DNA from: Rurimicrobium sp040387755
GTDB lineage: Bacteria > Bacteroidota > Bacteroidia > Chitinophagales > Chitinophagaceae
Direction of reading: 5' to 3'
DNA length: 64,000 bases
Assembly: GCA_040387755.1 (NCBI GenBank)
Contig: JAZKDB010000001.1
Coordinates: forward strand, 682,001 to 746,000
Part shown: positions 1 through 8,206 of the stretch, piece after piece
Layout: every line of letters begins with the position of its first letter
How positions within the stretch are numbered: the stretch's first letter is position 1
Translations under genes and position numbers: made by a program
The notes under the pieces: model-generated
Databases searched by the model: none
What the model was told of the DNA's origin: nothing
What the model saw: the letters and a program-made list of their open reading frames with translations, nothing else

Positions 1-1180
1 AAACAACCGAAATGGTTTTGTGCTGGGCAGTGATATTGGCCCGCAGAGTACACCTACACTCTGGACTTTCCCGCCCTCCTCTCTGATACTCGCATCCAAC
101 AACGTGTGGGTAGGAGGATCGGGAGCATGGACTGGTGGTAAAAACCAAACCTTTGTAGACTACAACAGTACTGCAGGTGCTCCTGATGTAATGAACTCGA
201 TATTGTATGTACGGGCTAGTCCTGCAGACGAGTATCCAACTGTAAATAGCGCCCTCCCGCCGACATTTAGATATAAAACCTCTGGTAGTCCATTAAGTGT
301 CCAAAATACCGCTACAACACTGGCTACCTGTTACGATTATAGTGGAATTGCCATGTCTGTCAGTCCGCTCAGTCATTTGCTGGTAGCCGATACCCTGGGC
401 TATGGCAGCGGCTACTATCCCGCACAATGGATGGGACAACTGGCGCAGTATCAGGCAGGGCGTTGGGATACTGATTTATCTGACAGCTCGGCCTCATTTA
501 CCCGCTTTATGAGTGTAGCCACAGGTAGCCGTTTCGAATGGCTGACCAACATAGAAGATGCATTGGCTAATGGAGATACGACCACAGCCCAAGGTCTTTT
601 GGCAAGCCCTGTTTCGGCAGCGGGACGAGTGGTGATAGACCCTGAAGTAGTGATTACAGACTATACTGCGGCCGATTATGTGGTGGACAATTATACTACC
701 TTCTACGAAGTTTATCTCCATTATCTTACTGGTCAGTTCAGCAGCAATGATACAACGCAGCTCAATACGCTCAGCCTGATGTGCCCTGCAAGAGATGGAG
801 CAGTCGTGCATCAGGCAAGGGCTTTCTACGATTATCTTTTGCAGACCCATACTGTTTACGATGATGATAGCTGTATTGCAAATGGACAAAGCACTTACAG
901 GCTGGCACCAAATTCAGAAGTAGAAGGTGGTAAACAATCATATAGCCTGTTCCCTAACCCCAATGTGGGTAGTTTTGTATTGAAACAAAATATACCGTTA
1001 AACCAGAACATCCCTGTTAAAGTTTATGATGCATTGGGCAGAATGGTCTATAGCTGTGAGCATCAGTTTAAAGACGGTAAAACAAATGTGCGGTTATTGA
1101 ATGCCATTTCAGGCTTATATTTGGTATGCATTGGCGATGCTATGGCCAATAATCAGTGTATTAAGTTTACAGTAAAATAG
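1..1180 (+). CDS. T9SS type A sorting domain protein, 5' end outside window
   Basis: The reading frame is open from base 2, so the gene starts upstream of the window; a GTG at 20 is only an internal codon. The visible 390 or so residues are a secreted-type sequence rich in Ser, Thr, Asn and Tyr with no enzyme motif I recognise. The last 75 or so residues form a T9SS type A sorting domain: a 'SLFPNPNVG' turn, then a 'VYDALGRMVY' strand and a 'SGLYLV' strand before the stop. The protein is therefore expected to cross the inner membrane by Sec and the outer membrane by T9SS. The next gene starts 5 bases downstream and also has this tail, so the two are probably cotranscribed. The function of the N-terminal part is unknown. 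Confidence 0.85.
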   Translation, partial: NNRNGFVLGSDIGPQSTPTLWTFPPSSLILASNNVWVGGSGAWTGGKNQTFVDYNSTAGAPDVMNSILYVRASPADEYPTVNSALPPTFRYKTSGSPLSVQNTATTLATCYDYSGIAMSVSPLSHLLVADTLGYGSGYYPAQWMGQLAQYQAGRWDTDLSDSSASFTRFMSVATGSRFEWLTNIEDALANGDTTTAQGLLASPVSAAGRVVIDPEVVITDYTAADYVVDNYTTFYEVYLHYLTGQFSSNDTTQLNTLSLMCPARDGAVVHQARAFYDYLLQTHTVYDDDSCIANGQSTYRLAPNSEVEGGKQSYSLFPNPNVGSFVLKQNIPLNQNIPVKVYDALGRMVYSCEHQFKDGKTNVRLLNAISGLYLVCIGDAMANNQCIKFTVK

Positions 1181-1185
1181 CTTAG

Positions 1186-2436
1186 ATGAAATACTTCATG
1201 ATTTTTCTATTTACTTGTGTCTGGGGATTTACCCGGGCACAGGTAAATTTTGTTCGCAATCCGGATTTAGAGCAATACAACAAATGTCCTGATGATTGGA
1301 ATTTAATTTTCGAGGCGAATTATTGGAGTTCAATAATAGATAGCGCATACAAATTTGGTGGTGAATATTACAATAGTTGTAGTAACATTTATTCCGATGT
1401 TGCACTACATGTGCCATCAAATGTTGGCTTTTATCAATATCCTCATTCTGACAGTGGGATGGTAGGACTTGTTTTATATAATAACAAATCGAGTTCACCT
1501 CCATCCCCTTTACCTTTCGATTATCGGGATTATATGCAGGGTAGATTGTACGAGCCTTTAACTAACGGTAAGACTTATTGTGTTTCTTTTTGGGTGAATA
1601 TGACAGAAGAGTCCGCTTATGGTCATAATAAGATTGGTGCGTATCTGGATAACGGAGCCATAAATAAGCTGCCACTCCCTTCAGGTTCAGAGGTCACCTC
1701 TGTTATCCCACAGGTTTATACCAATGATAAGATTATAGATACAGCTAACTGGGTAAAGATAGAAGGTAGTTTTACAGCTAATGGAACAGAGACTTTTATA
1801 AGCATTGGGAATTTTTTCCCCAATAGTGCCGTTGACACTGTCACCACCGATTATTGGATAGGAAGTTACCAATACTCCTATTATCTCGTTGACGATATAA
1901 GCGTCATTCCTATTGACCTAAATGCAGATGCAGGAAAGGATAACTGGGTAGAGATAGGCAAGCAGATACAGATAGGAAGAGTAGGAGATACAACTGCTAA
2001 AGGGCTTGATTGCAAATGGTATAAAAAGGGAGTGCTGATAGATAGCGGAGCAATTATTACAGTCAATGCCAACACGATGAAAAATGCAATAGATACTTAT
2101 GTAGTGGTGCAAACGATTTGTGGTTTGGTGAAAACAGATACAGTCACTGTAAAGACAGCGGGTGTGGGTATTCCACTACAAGGTGGCCTTAGGGATGGGT
2201 TTGCCATTTATCCGAATCCGAGTGATGGAAATATCACTATTATTAAATCAGGGAATGAATCAGTGAATTTAAAAGGTACGGTGTATGATATGTTAGGACG
2301 TATCGTATTTCAGGAATCAATACACTTTTTAGCTAATCAGGTACAAGTCAAAATTGGTATACCTCAAGGCAACTATATACTAGAATTAAAAGACGAATCA
2401 GGAAATTCTTATAGGCAACGAATACTTATTCAGTAG
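1186..2436 (+). CDS. Secreted T9SS type A sorting domain protein (416 aa)
   Basis: The protein opens with a clear signal peptide (MKYFMIFLFTCVWGFTRAQ) and a mature start of 'VNFVRNPDLEQYNKCPDDW', the kind of N-terminus seen in jelly-roll/OmpA-associated secreted proteins of Bacteroidetes that describe a 'figure of coverings' around residues 20-220. Residues about 240-320 look like an Ig-like/PKD-type beta sandwich ('CKWYKKGVLIDSGA'). The last 75 residues are a T9SS type A sorting domain ('FAIYPNPSDGNITI', 'VYDMLGRIVFQE', 'GNYILEL'). It follows the previous T9SS gene by 5 bases. I see no catalytic signature; an adhesive or carbohydrate-associated role is only a guess. Confidence 0.85.
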   Translation: MKYFMIFLFTCVWGFTRAQVNFVRNPDLEQYNKCPDDWNLIFEANYWSSIIDSAYKFGGEYYNSCSNIYSDVALHVPSNVGFYQYPHSDSGMVGLVLYNNKSSSPPSPLPFDYRDYMQGRLYEPLTNGKTYCVSFWVNMTEESAYGHNKIGAYLDNGAINKLPLPSGSEVTSVIPQVYTNDKIIDTANWVKIEGSFTANGTETFISIGNFFPNSAVDTVTTDYWIGSYQYSYYLVDDISVIPIDLNADAGKDNWVEIGKQIQIGRVGDTTAKGLDCKWYKKGVLIDSGAIITVNANTMKNAIDTYVVVQTICGLVKTDTVTVKTAGVGIPLQGGLRDGFAIYPNPSDGNITIIKSGNESVNLKGTVYDMLGRIVFQESIHFLANQVQVKIGIPQGNYILELKDESGNSYRQRILIQ

Positions 2437-2464
2437 CCAATGAAACCAATAATTAAGACGATAA

Positions 2465-2731
2465 ATGAAACAACAGAATATCATTGCTATACCAACCAAT
2501 GATACCGAATACCAATTTGAAATAAGTACCAACAAAGAGCAATCGTCACAATGTCTTGTGTCTATATCCTTTCTTTCAGGAGAAAGGAATTGGGTTTTGG
2601 TATTTGAGGATGAGAAGATGTTGTTCAATTTAGGTATTTGGTATTTCAAACGAAGGGAACTTCCTGAAGCAATATTGCGAGAGGAATCAATTATTAGTGC
2701 ATTCATAAAAATGCAAACAGAAACAACATGA
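2465..2731 (+). CDS. Hypothetical protein, translationally coupled to HU-like gene
   Basis: This 88-aa protein has no recognised domain. It is predicted soluble, with an N-terminal beta-rich half ('YQFEISTNKEQSSQCLVSISFL') and a helical C-terminus ('ELPEAILREESIISAFIKM'). Its stop codon overlaps the start of the downstream HU-like gene in an ATGA arrangement, so the two are probably translated together and may act together. It lies 28 bases after the T9SS gene but its composition differs from it, and it may belong to the accessory segment that continues to the tRNA at 6.2 kb. Confidence 0.6.
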   Translation: MKQQNIIAIPTNDTEYQFEISTNKEQSSQCLVSISFLSGERNWVLVFEDEKMLFNLGIWYFKRRELPEAILREESIISAFIKMQTETT

Positions 2732-3015
2732 GAAAAATAGAGATAATTGAAGCAATTCACGACAAAACAGGGATAGCGAAAGTTGATATTTTAGTGACAC
2801 TTGAAACTTTTTTTATAGAAGTGAAGCAAACCGTTTTCATAGGTGAAACCGTTTCAATTCGTGGTTTTGGTAGTTTTGCCGTTTTGAAACGTAGAGCCAG
2901 AAATGGAAGAAATATCAGTGCAAAAACCTCGTTAGAGATACCGGAACATTACATTCCGAAATTCAAACCAGCAAAGGAGTTTATGGTGGCAATGAGAAGT
3001 GTGAAAGTGAAATAA
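2728..3015 (+). CDS. HU/IHF-family DNA-binding protein
   Basis: At 95 aa it has the usual HU/IHF length. The N-terminal helices ('IEIIEAIHDKTGIAKVDILVTLETFF') form the dimer core, and the signature 'RGFGSFAVLKRRARNGRN' followed by 'IPEHYIPKFKPAKEF' is the DNA-bending beta-arm and last helix. The spacing and the GFGSF, RxxRxGRN and KFKP elements are those of IHF-type members, so it should bend DNA as a dimer. The start ATG overlaps the stop of the 88-aa gene upstream. Because it sits in the segment leading to a tRNA-embedded recombinase, it could be an accessory architectural factor for recombination, but it could equally be a nucleoid protein of the host. Confidence 0.9.
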   Translation: MRKIEIIEAIHDKTGIAKVDILVTLETFFIEVKQTVFIGETVSIRGFGSFAVLKRRARNGRNISAKTSLEIPEHYIPKFKPAKEFMVAMRSVKVK

Positions 3016-3023
3016 GATTAGTG

Positions 3024-3119
3024 ATGAGAAGGAGTATGAAAATAGCGATAGCAATACTTGTATTGATGATGCTGTTGTGTGGAGCTTTTCTGACGTACTT
3101 AATCTCTGAGTTTACCTGA
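3024..3119 (+). CDS. Possible 31-aa single-pass membrane peptide
   Basis: A short ORF starts with ATG 8 bases after the HU-like gene and encodes MRRSMKIAIAILVLMMLLCG followed by AFLTYLISEFT. It has a basic N-terminus, one hydrophobic stretch of about 20 residues and a short polar tail, as in small membrane proteins. An alternative start is the second ATG at 3036. There is no independent support beyond its composition and its position in an apparent operon, so it may be chance. Confidence 0.3.
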   Translation: MRRSMKIAIAILVLMMLLCGAFLTYLISEFT

Positions 3120-3340
3120 CAAATTATATCCTCAAACCCATACTAATGCCCCAGAAAATCACCAATGCACGTATACTGTAGGACAACTGTTCATTGTATA
3201 GTTATTTTAGTAAGCCCCAAGTAATAAAAATTATTCCCCAGATAGTATTGAATTAGTCCTCAGTTAATCAAAGTTGTAATAAACCCGTAATATTCCTGTA
3301 TTTTCGCCTGTTTTTTTAAGAAATACTCTAGAAATCAAGT
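3120..3340. other. Intergenic stretch with candidate promoter
   Basis: No gene is visible. TATTTTCG at 3299-3306 is one base off the Bacteroidetes -7 consensus TAnnTTTG and lies 34 bases before the next start codon, so it is a plausible promoter for the coiled-coil/winged-helix gene. The rest is AT-rich without clear structure. Confidence 0.3.
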
Positions 3341-3823
3341 ATGGAAAACGGAAATAGTGATGTTGACCCAGAACTAATGATAGACTATTTACGCTTTCGG
3401 GTTAAGGAATTGGAATCAGAGCTTAAAAGGGCAAATGAGCTCATAGCAGGCTATCAGAAACCTACAAATGAACAAGTGAATTTCGAAAATATTTCGGTTA
3501 ATAGTATTAAGGAAAAAGTAAGACCACCAGCAAGATTAATCAAGCACCTGAGCTGGTTGGGCAAAGTGATCTTTGTGCTACAGGCAGAAGGCCGACCAAT
3601 GAGTGCAGCCGAACTATATGACGAAGTAGATGATCTGGATGGTGAGTTAGGCTTTAAGCGGAATCCTAAAACTTTGCTGTCTGTAGTGTTGCATAAAGCT
3701 GTAAAAGAAAAGCGATTGACGCTGCATAAGGTAAAAGGAACCCGTGGCGCTTATTATGCTCTGATAGAATGGACAGATGAAAACGAAAATTTAAATAGTA
3801 AACTAAAAGAAAAGCTTTTTTAG
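3341..3823 (+). CDS. Coiled-coil plus HARE-HTH-like winged-helix protein (160 aa)
   Basis: I do not recognise a named family. Residues about 10-42 form a short coiled coil ('LRFRVKELESELKRANELIAGYQ'-type heptads, quoted in part). Residues about 68-145 look like a winged-helix domain: 'KVIFVLQAEGRPMSAAELYD', a loop, 'TLLSVVLHKAVKEKRLTLHK' and a terminal 'GTRGAYYAL' wing. That order (helix, 'grpms..el', a helix ending in an L..aVk element, then a glycine-containing wing) resembles the HARE-HTH domains found in RNA polymerase delta and in restriction-associated proteins. It is followed by a strong terminator and stands alone upstream of the phased repeat arrays, so it is a candidate DNA-binding protein for those repeats. 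That last link is inference only. Confidence 0.65.
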   Translation: MENGNSDVDPELMIDYLRFRVKELESELKRANELIAGYQKPTNEQVNFENISVNSIKEKVRPPARLIKHLSWLGKVIFVLQAEGRPMSAAELYDEVDDLDGELGFKRNPKTLLSVVLHKAVKEKRLTLHKVKGTRGAYYALIEWTDENENLNSKLKEKLF

Positions 3824-3850
3824 AATTAAAGAAGCATCAAGGAATTGCGA

Positions 3851-3877
3851 AGGAAAGCCATTTGGCTTTCCTTTTTT
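3851..3877 (+). terminator. Intrinsic terminator after winged-helix gene
   Basis: The perfect arms AGGAAAGCCA and TGGCTTTCCT enclose a two-base TT loop and are followed by a T run, 28 bases after the stop codon at 3823. Confidence 0.85.
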
Positions 3878-3920
3878 GTTTGTATGGTTTTTTTACTAAA
3901 ACACACCTTGTTTTATGTCA

Positions 3921-3990
3921 GTTGGTGTCAGTTGAGGTACGTTCAGTGCTATTCGCTCCCGTTAAGGTCTGTTGAGGTCCGTTGAGGTAT
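3921..3990 (+). repeat. Array 1: seven 10-bp helically phased imperfect repeats
   Basis: Seven consecutive 10-mers can be read: gttggtgtca, gttgaggtac, gttcagtgct, attcgctccc, gttaaggtct, gttgaggtcc and gttgaggtat. Six begin with GTT and the consensus is GTTGAGGTCY. The exact 10-bp period puts each copy on the same face of the helix. The array is followed 12 bases later by the promoter-like box at 4003-4019. Together with array 2 and its box it fills most of the 495-base gene-free gap between 3824 and 4318. Confidence 0.75.
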
Positions 3991-4000
3991 TCTGCTATAA

Positions 4001-4052
4001 TTACTCGTTTCATCTTTGTCTTAAATAGGGATGGAAATAAGAAAACGAGTAA
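4001..4052. repeat. Inverted repeat TTACTCGTTT / AAACGAGTAA
   Basis: Ten perfectly complementary bases at 4001-4010 and 4043-4052 are separated by 32 bases. The spacing is too wide for a good terminator and there is no T run, so a protein-binding site is more likely. The left arm is shared with box A copy 1. Confidence 0.5.
4003..4019 (+). promoter_or_regulatory. Box A copy 1 (ACTCGTTTCATCTTTGT), promoter-like
   Basis: This 17-mer matches the copy at 4168-4184 at 16 of 17 positions. It contains CATCTTTG, one base from the Bacteroidetes -7 consensus TAnnTTTG. It overlaps the left arm of an inverted repeat (TTACTCGTTT at 4001-4010, AAACGAGTAA at 4043-4052). It may be a promoter activated from the phased array or a recombinase/regulator site. 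Confidence 0.5.
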
Positions 4053-4086
4053 CAATTTGAACTAATAAGCCACAAGGCCATATTTT

Positions 4087-4156
4087 TTAGTTCGCTTTAG
4101 TTCCTTTAATGGTCATTAAACAGCATTAATGGTCATTAAGCAGCCATTAACGTCTT
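4087..4156 (+). repeat. Array 2: seven 10-bp helically phased repeats
   Basis: Seven 10-mers follow one another: ttagttcgct, ttagttcctt, taatggtcat, taaacagcat, taatggtcat, taagcagcca and ttaacgtctt. Each begins with TTA or TAA; two adjacent 20-bp units (4107-4126, 4127-4146) are near-identical. The sequence differs from array 1 but the period, copy number and distance to the following box (11 bases) are almost the same. Confidence 0.7.
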
Positions 4157-4167
4157 TCGTCAAATTC

Positions 4168-4184
4168 ACTCGTTCCATCTTTGT
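4168..4184 (+). promoter_or_regulatory. Box A copy 2 (ACTCGTTCCATCTTTGT), promoter-like
   Basis: This is the second copy of the 17-mer at 4003, with one T-to-C change. It again contains CATCTTTG and again lies just downstream of a phased array. It precedes the 85-aa gene by about 135 bases. Confidence 0.5.
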
Positions 4185-4296
4185 GCTACAAACTTTAAAA
4201 ACCCAGATAATTGCAGTTACTTATTTAATGATAAGTGATTTTTCAGGAAACAAAGCTTGGCTTAAAAATTATTTATCATTGATAATCAATATTTTA

Positions 4297-4304
4297 TAAC
4301 TTTG
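4297..4304 (+). promoter_or_regulatory. Bacteroidetes -7 box TAACTTTG for the recombinase operon
   Basis: This exact TAnnTTTG match lies 14 bases before the ATG at 4319. A TTG at 4279-4281 could serve as a poorly spaced upstream element. Confidence 0.6.
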
Positions 4305-4318
4305 AAAACAGAAATCAG

Positions 4319-4576
4319 ATGAACCTTGAATTAATAGAAAACGTAAAAGAACCAAATCAACAATTAATTGACAGTTATAACATCATAAAGACAGAAAACA
4401 GAAAGCAATCCAATCAGGGCATTAGAATTGAAGATGCCAGACAATTGGAAAGCTTCAAAGATTGGGAGGAAGAGAAACTGAATGAATTAGTAACGACTAT
4501 CAAAAGCTTTTGCCTGATTTCCTTTACTATTTGGAATGAGGCAAAAAAACAGCAAAACAGCAATTTAGCAGCATAA
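4319..4576 (+). CDS. Hypothetical 85-aa protein preceding recombinase
   Basis: The protein is small, highly charged and mostly helical; a central 'EDARQLESFKDWEEEKLNEL' stretch is amphipathic and the C-terminus ends in 'NEAKKQQNSNLAA'. I see no known domain. It is preceded by a good -7 box and followed after 68 bases by the serine recombinase on the same strand, so it may be part of the element's operon, perhaps a directionality or regulatory factor; that is inference from position. Confidence 0.6.
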   Translation: MNLELIENVKEPNQQLIDSYNIIKTENRKQSNQGIRIEDARQLESFKDWEEEKLNELVTTIKSFCLISFTIWNEAKKQQNSNLAA

Positions 4577-4644
4577 CAAGTATAGTGCCGTATCATCTCA
4601 TTAAATGAGTATATAAATTCAAATAAACAGCAAACACCAGCTAT

Positions 4645-6289
<1,645 letters not shown>

Positions 6290-6371
6290 ATGTGGGTGCA
6301 AAAGTAGGGGTATTGAACCGTAAAACAAAAACTATTTTAAATCTTTTCGGAAATATAAAAAAATGAGGGGT

Positions 6372-6379
6372 TAAATTTG
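6372..6379 (+). promoter_or_regulatory. -7 box TAAATTTG of era, leaderless arrangement
   Basis: An exact TAnnTTTG match ends 4 bases before the era ATG. By comparison with rnpB, where the RNA begins 6 bases after the G of the box, transcription should start at the ATG itself. Confidence 0.65.
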
Positions 6380-6383
6380 CATT

Positions 6384-7268
6384 ATGTCTGTCACACATCA
6401 AGCCGGTTTTGTCAATATTTTTGGAGCACCTAATGCCGGCAAGTCCACTATACTGAACGCCCTGCTGGGCGAACAACTGGTTATTACTTCGCCAAAGGTT
6501 CAAACCACGCGCCATCGTATTTTAGGTATTTTTTCAGAACCCAATTATCAAATTGTGTTTTCGGATACTCCGGGTATTATTGAGCCCAAATATGAGTTGC
6601 ACAAAAAAATGATGCTTCAGGTAAAGAGTGCTTTGGAAGATGCTGATGTGGCCATATTGATGCACGATATTACACAACCCATCGAAGAGATTGAAGCAAT
6701 TGCCAATGGACTAAAATTGAAAGTGCCCACGATATTATTGCTCAACAAAAGCGACTTGCTCAAAGACAAAAAAGAAGTAACCGACAAACTAAAAGAATAC
6801 AAACAAAAATTCCCCAATTATTTGGTACAAACAGTTTCGGCGCTTACAAAAAGCAATCTGGATAAAATTGTCCCGTTCATACTTAAATCTTTACCCATAG
6901 CACCTCCCTATTTTCCCGAAGATAGTGTAAGCGACCGCAATACAAGGTTTTTTGTGAGTGAATTGATTCGTGAACAGATATATGATCTGTACAAAGAAGA
7001 AATTCCATATCACACTGCGGTAATGATTCAGACTTATGAGGAGAAACCCAATATCCACGTAATCAAAGCCGATATTATTGTGACCCGCGAAACCCAAAAG
7101 GTCATTTTGATTGGCAAGGGTGGGGCGCTCATCAAACAATTGGGCATTGCTGCAAGAAAGAAAATAGAAGAGTTTGTCGGGGCAAAAGTTCATCTGGAAT
7201 TGTTTGTAAAAGTGCGTCCTAAATGGCGCGACACCGAAAATTACCTCAAGGAATATGGCTATAATTAA
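6384..7268 (+). CDS. era: GTPase Era, ribosome maturation
   Basis: Era is a GTPase that binds the 3' end of 16S rRNA and helps assemble the 30S subunit. The G1 loop GAPNAGKST (residues 14-22), switch-II DTPG (61-64) and G4 NKSD (121-124) are intact. The C-terminal KH domain carries 'IGKGGALIKQLG', the RNA-binding GxxG loop, and ends in the typical 'LFVKVRPKWRDTENYL'. At 294 aa it has the family's normal length. It begins the plus-strand run after the tRNA, and its stop overlaps the next gene by 14 bases. The promoter position implies a leaderless message. Confidence 0.97.
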   Translation: MSVTHQAGFVNIFGAPNAGKSTILNALLGEQLVITSPKVQTTRHRILGIFSEPNYQIVFSDTPGIIEPKYELHKKMMLQVKSALEDADVAILMHDITQPIEEIEAIANGLKLKVPTILLLNKSDLLKDKKEVTDKLKEYKQKFPNYLVQTVSALTKSNLDKIVPFILKSLPIAPPYFPEDSVSDRNTRFFVSELIREQIYDLYKEEIPYHTAVMIQTYEEKPNIHVIKADIIVTRETQKVILIGKGGALIKQLGIAARKKIEEFVGAKVHLELFVKVRPKWRDTENYLKEYGYN

Positions 7269-8139
7269 GCCAGTCAACGAAGCCAATATTGTTGTTCAGG
7301 ATTTAAAGGGCTTTGCAAAAGATTCAACCATTCAGGTTCAGATGCTTCGGCTGGATGCCATTCATCCCATCATTTCGGGTAATAAATGGTATAAGCTCAA
7401 GTATAATATTGAAGAAGCCTTTCGGCAAGAAGCCAAAGGCATTTTGACTTTTGGTGGAGCCTATTCCAATCACCTGATTGCTACGGCGGCAGCTGCGTAT
7501 TATGCAGGCTTGGCTGCAACTGGAGTTGTAAGGGGAATATATTCTCTAAACCAACTCAATCCTGTTCTACAGCAATGCACGGATTATGGCATGCAACTTC
7601 ATTTTGTTTCCAGAGAAGAATACAATTTGAAGGAAGATGCCAATTTTCAACAATCTCTGTTACAATTATTCCCTGACTATTTGCTGATACCCGAGGGTGG
7701 AGCCAATGAAGCAGGCCGAAAAGGAGCCGGCGAAATAACGGATTTTATTCCGTCTGATGTCAGTCATGTTTTGGTGAGTGTGGGTTCGGCCACTACTTTT
7801 ATTGGTTTACGCAATGCTCTGCCATCGGGGCAGGAGCTTCTTGGTTTCGCACCAATGAAGGGCGGTGTTTACTTAAAGGCAGAAGTGGAGCAGCATCTGT
7901 TACCACAAAAAAACATCCATTGGCATCTTATCGATGAGTATGATTTTGGAGGCTTTGGTAAAATTACTCAGGAGCTTACAGATTTTATGTCTGAATTTAA
8001 GCAGCAATACGGTTTTGATTTGGACAGGGTTTATACGGCTAAAATGATGAAGGGATTGCAGCATAAATTGAAGGAAGGCTATTTTCCGCAGGGCTCAAAA
8101 ATATTATGTATTCATAGTGGAGGCCTAACAGGAAATTAA
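7255..8139 (+). CDS. PLP-dependent ACC deaminase / D-cysteine desulfhydrase family enzyme
   Basis: The protein belongs to the tryptophan-synthase-beta fold (fold type II PLP) group that contains 1-aminocyclopropane-1-carboxylate deaminase and D-cysteine desulfhydrase. The likely PLP lysine is in 'SGNKWYKLKYN' near residue 42, and 'FGGAYSNHLIATA' is the conserved SNH substrate/cofactor loop; 'PEGGANEAGRKG' and 'VSVGSATTFIGL' are the phosphate-binding and central sheet elements. A length of 294 aa is slightly short of the 330 typical for characterised members. Substrate cannot be decided by eye; the bacterial default is D-cysteine desulfhydrase. It overlaps era by 14 bases and is probably translationally coupled to it. 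Confidence 0.85.
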   Translation: MAIIKPVNEANIVVQDLKGFAKDSTIQVQMLRLDAIHPIISGNKWYKLKYNIEEAFRQEAKGILTFGGAYSNHLIATAAAAYYAGLAATGVVRGIYSLNQLNPVLQQCTDYGMQLHFVSREEYNLKEDANFQQSLLQLFPDYLLIPEGGANEAGRKGAGEITDFIPSDVSHVLVSVGSATTFIGLRNALPSGQELLGFAPMKGGVYLKAEVEQHLLPQKNIHWHLIDEYDFGGFGKITQELTDFMSEFKQQYGFDLDRVYTAKMMKGLQHKLKEGYFPQGSKILCIHSGGLTGN

Positions 8140-8172
8140 GAAATTAATCTGATGCCTTTTCTGTCAAATGGT

Positions 8173-8180
8173 TACATTTG
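8173..8180 (+). promoter_or_regulatory. -7 box TACATTTG of the PBP gene
   Basis: An exact TAnnTTTG match. It lies downstream of an in-frame ATG at 8168, which rules that ATG out as the start if this promoter is used; ATGs at 8192 and 8207 remain. Confidence 0.6.
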
Positions 8181-8206
8181 CGACAATACAAATGCTCATT
8201 TATTTT

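Noticed and set aside
4001..4052. Intrinsic terminator
   Set aside because: The 32-base spacer is too long and there is no T run after the right arm.
3824..4318. Left att site as a partial tRNA-fMet copy
   Set aside because: I compared this gap by eye with the tRNA 3' half and terminator and found no convincing duplicate; the left end is probably outside the window or too short to see.
8168..8206. Earlier ATG for the PBP gene
   Set aside because: A consensus -7 box (8173-8180) lies inside this extension and the added residues are not conserved-looking.
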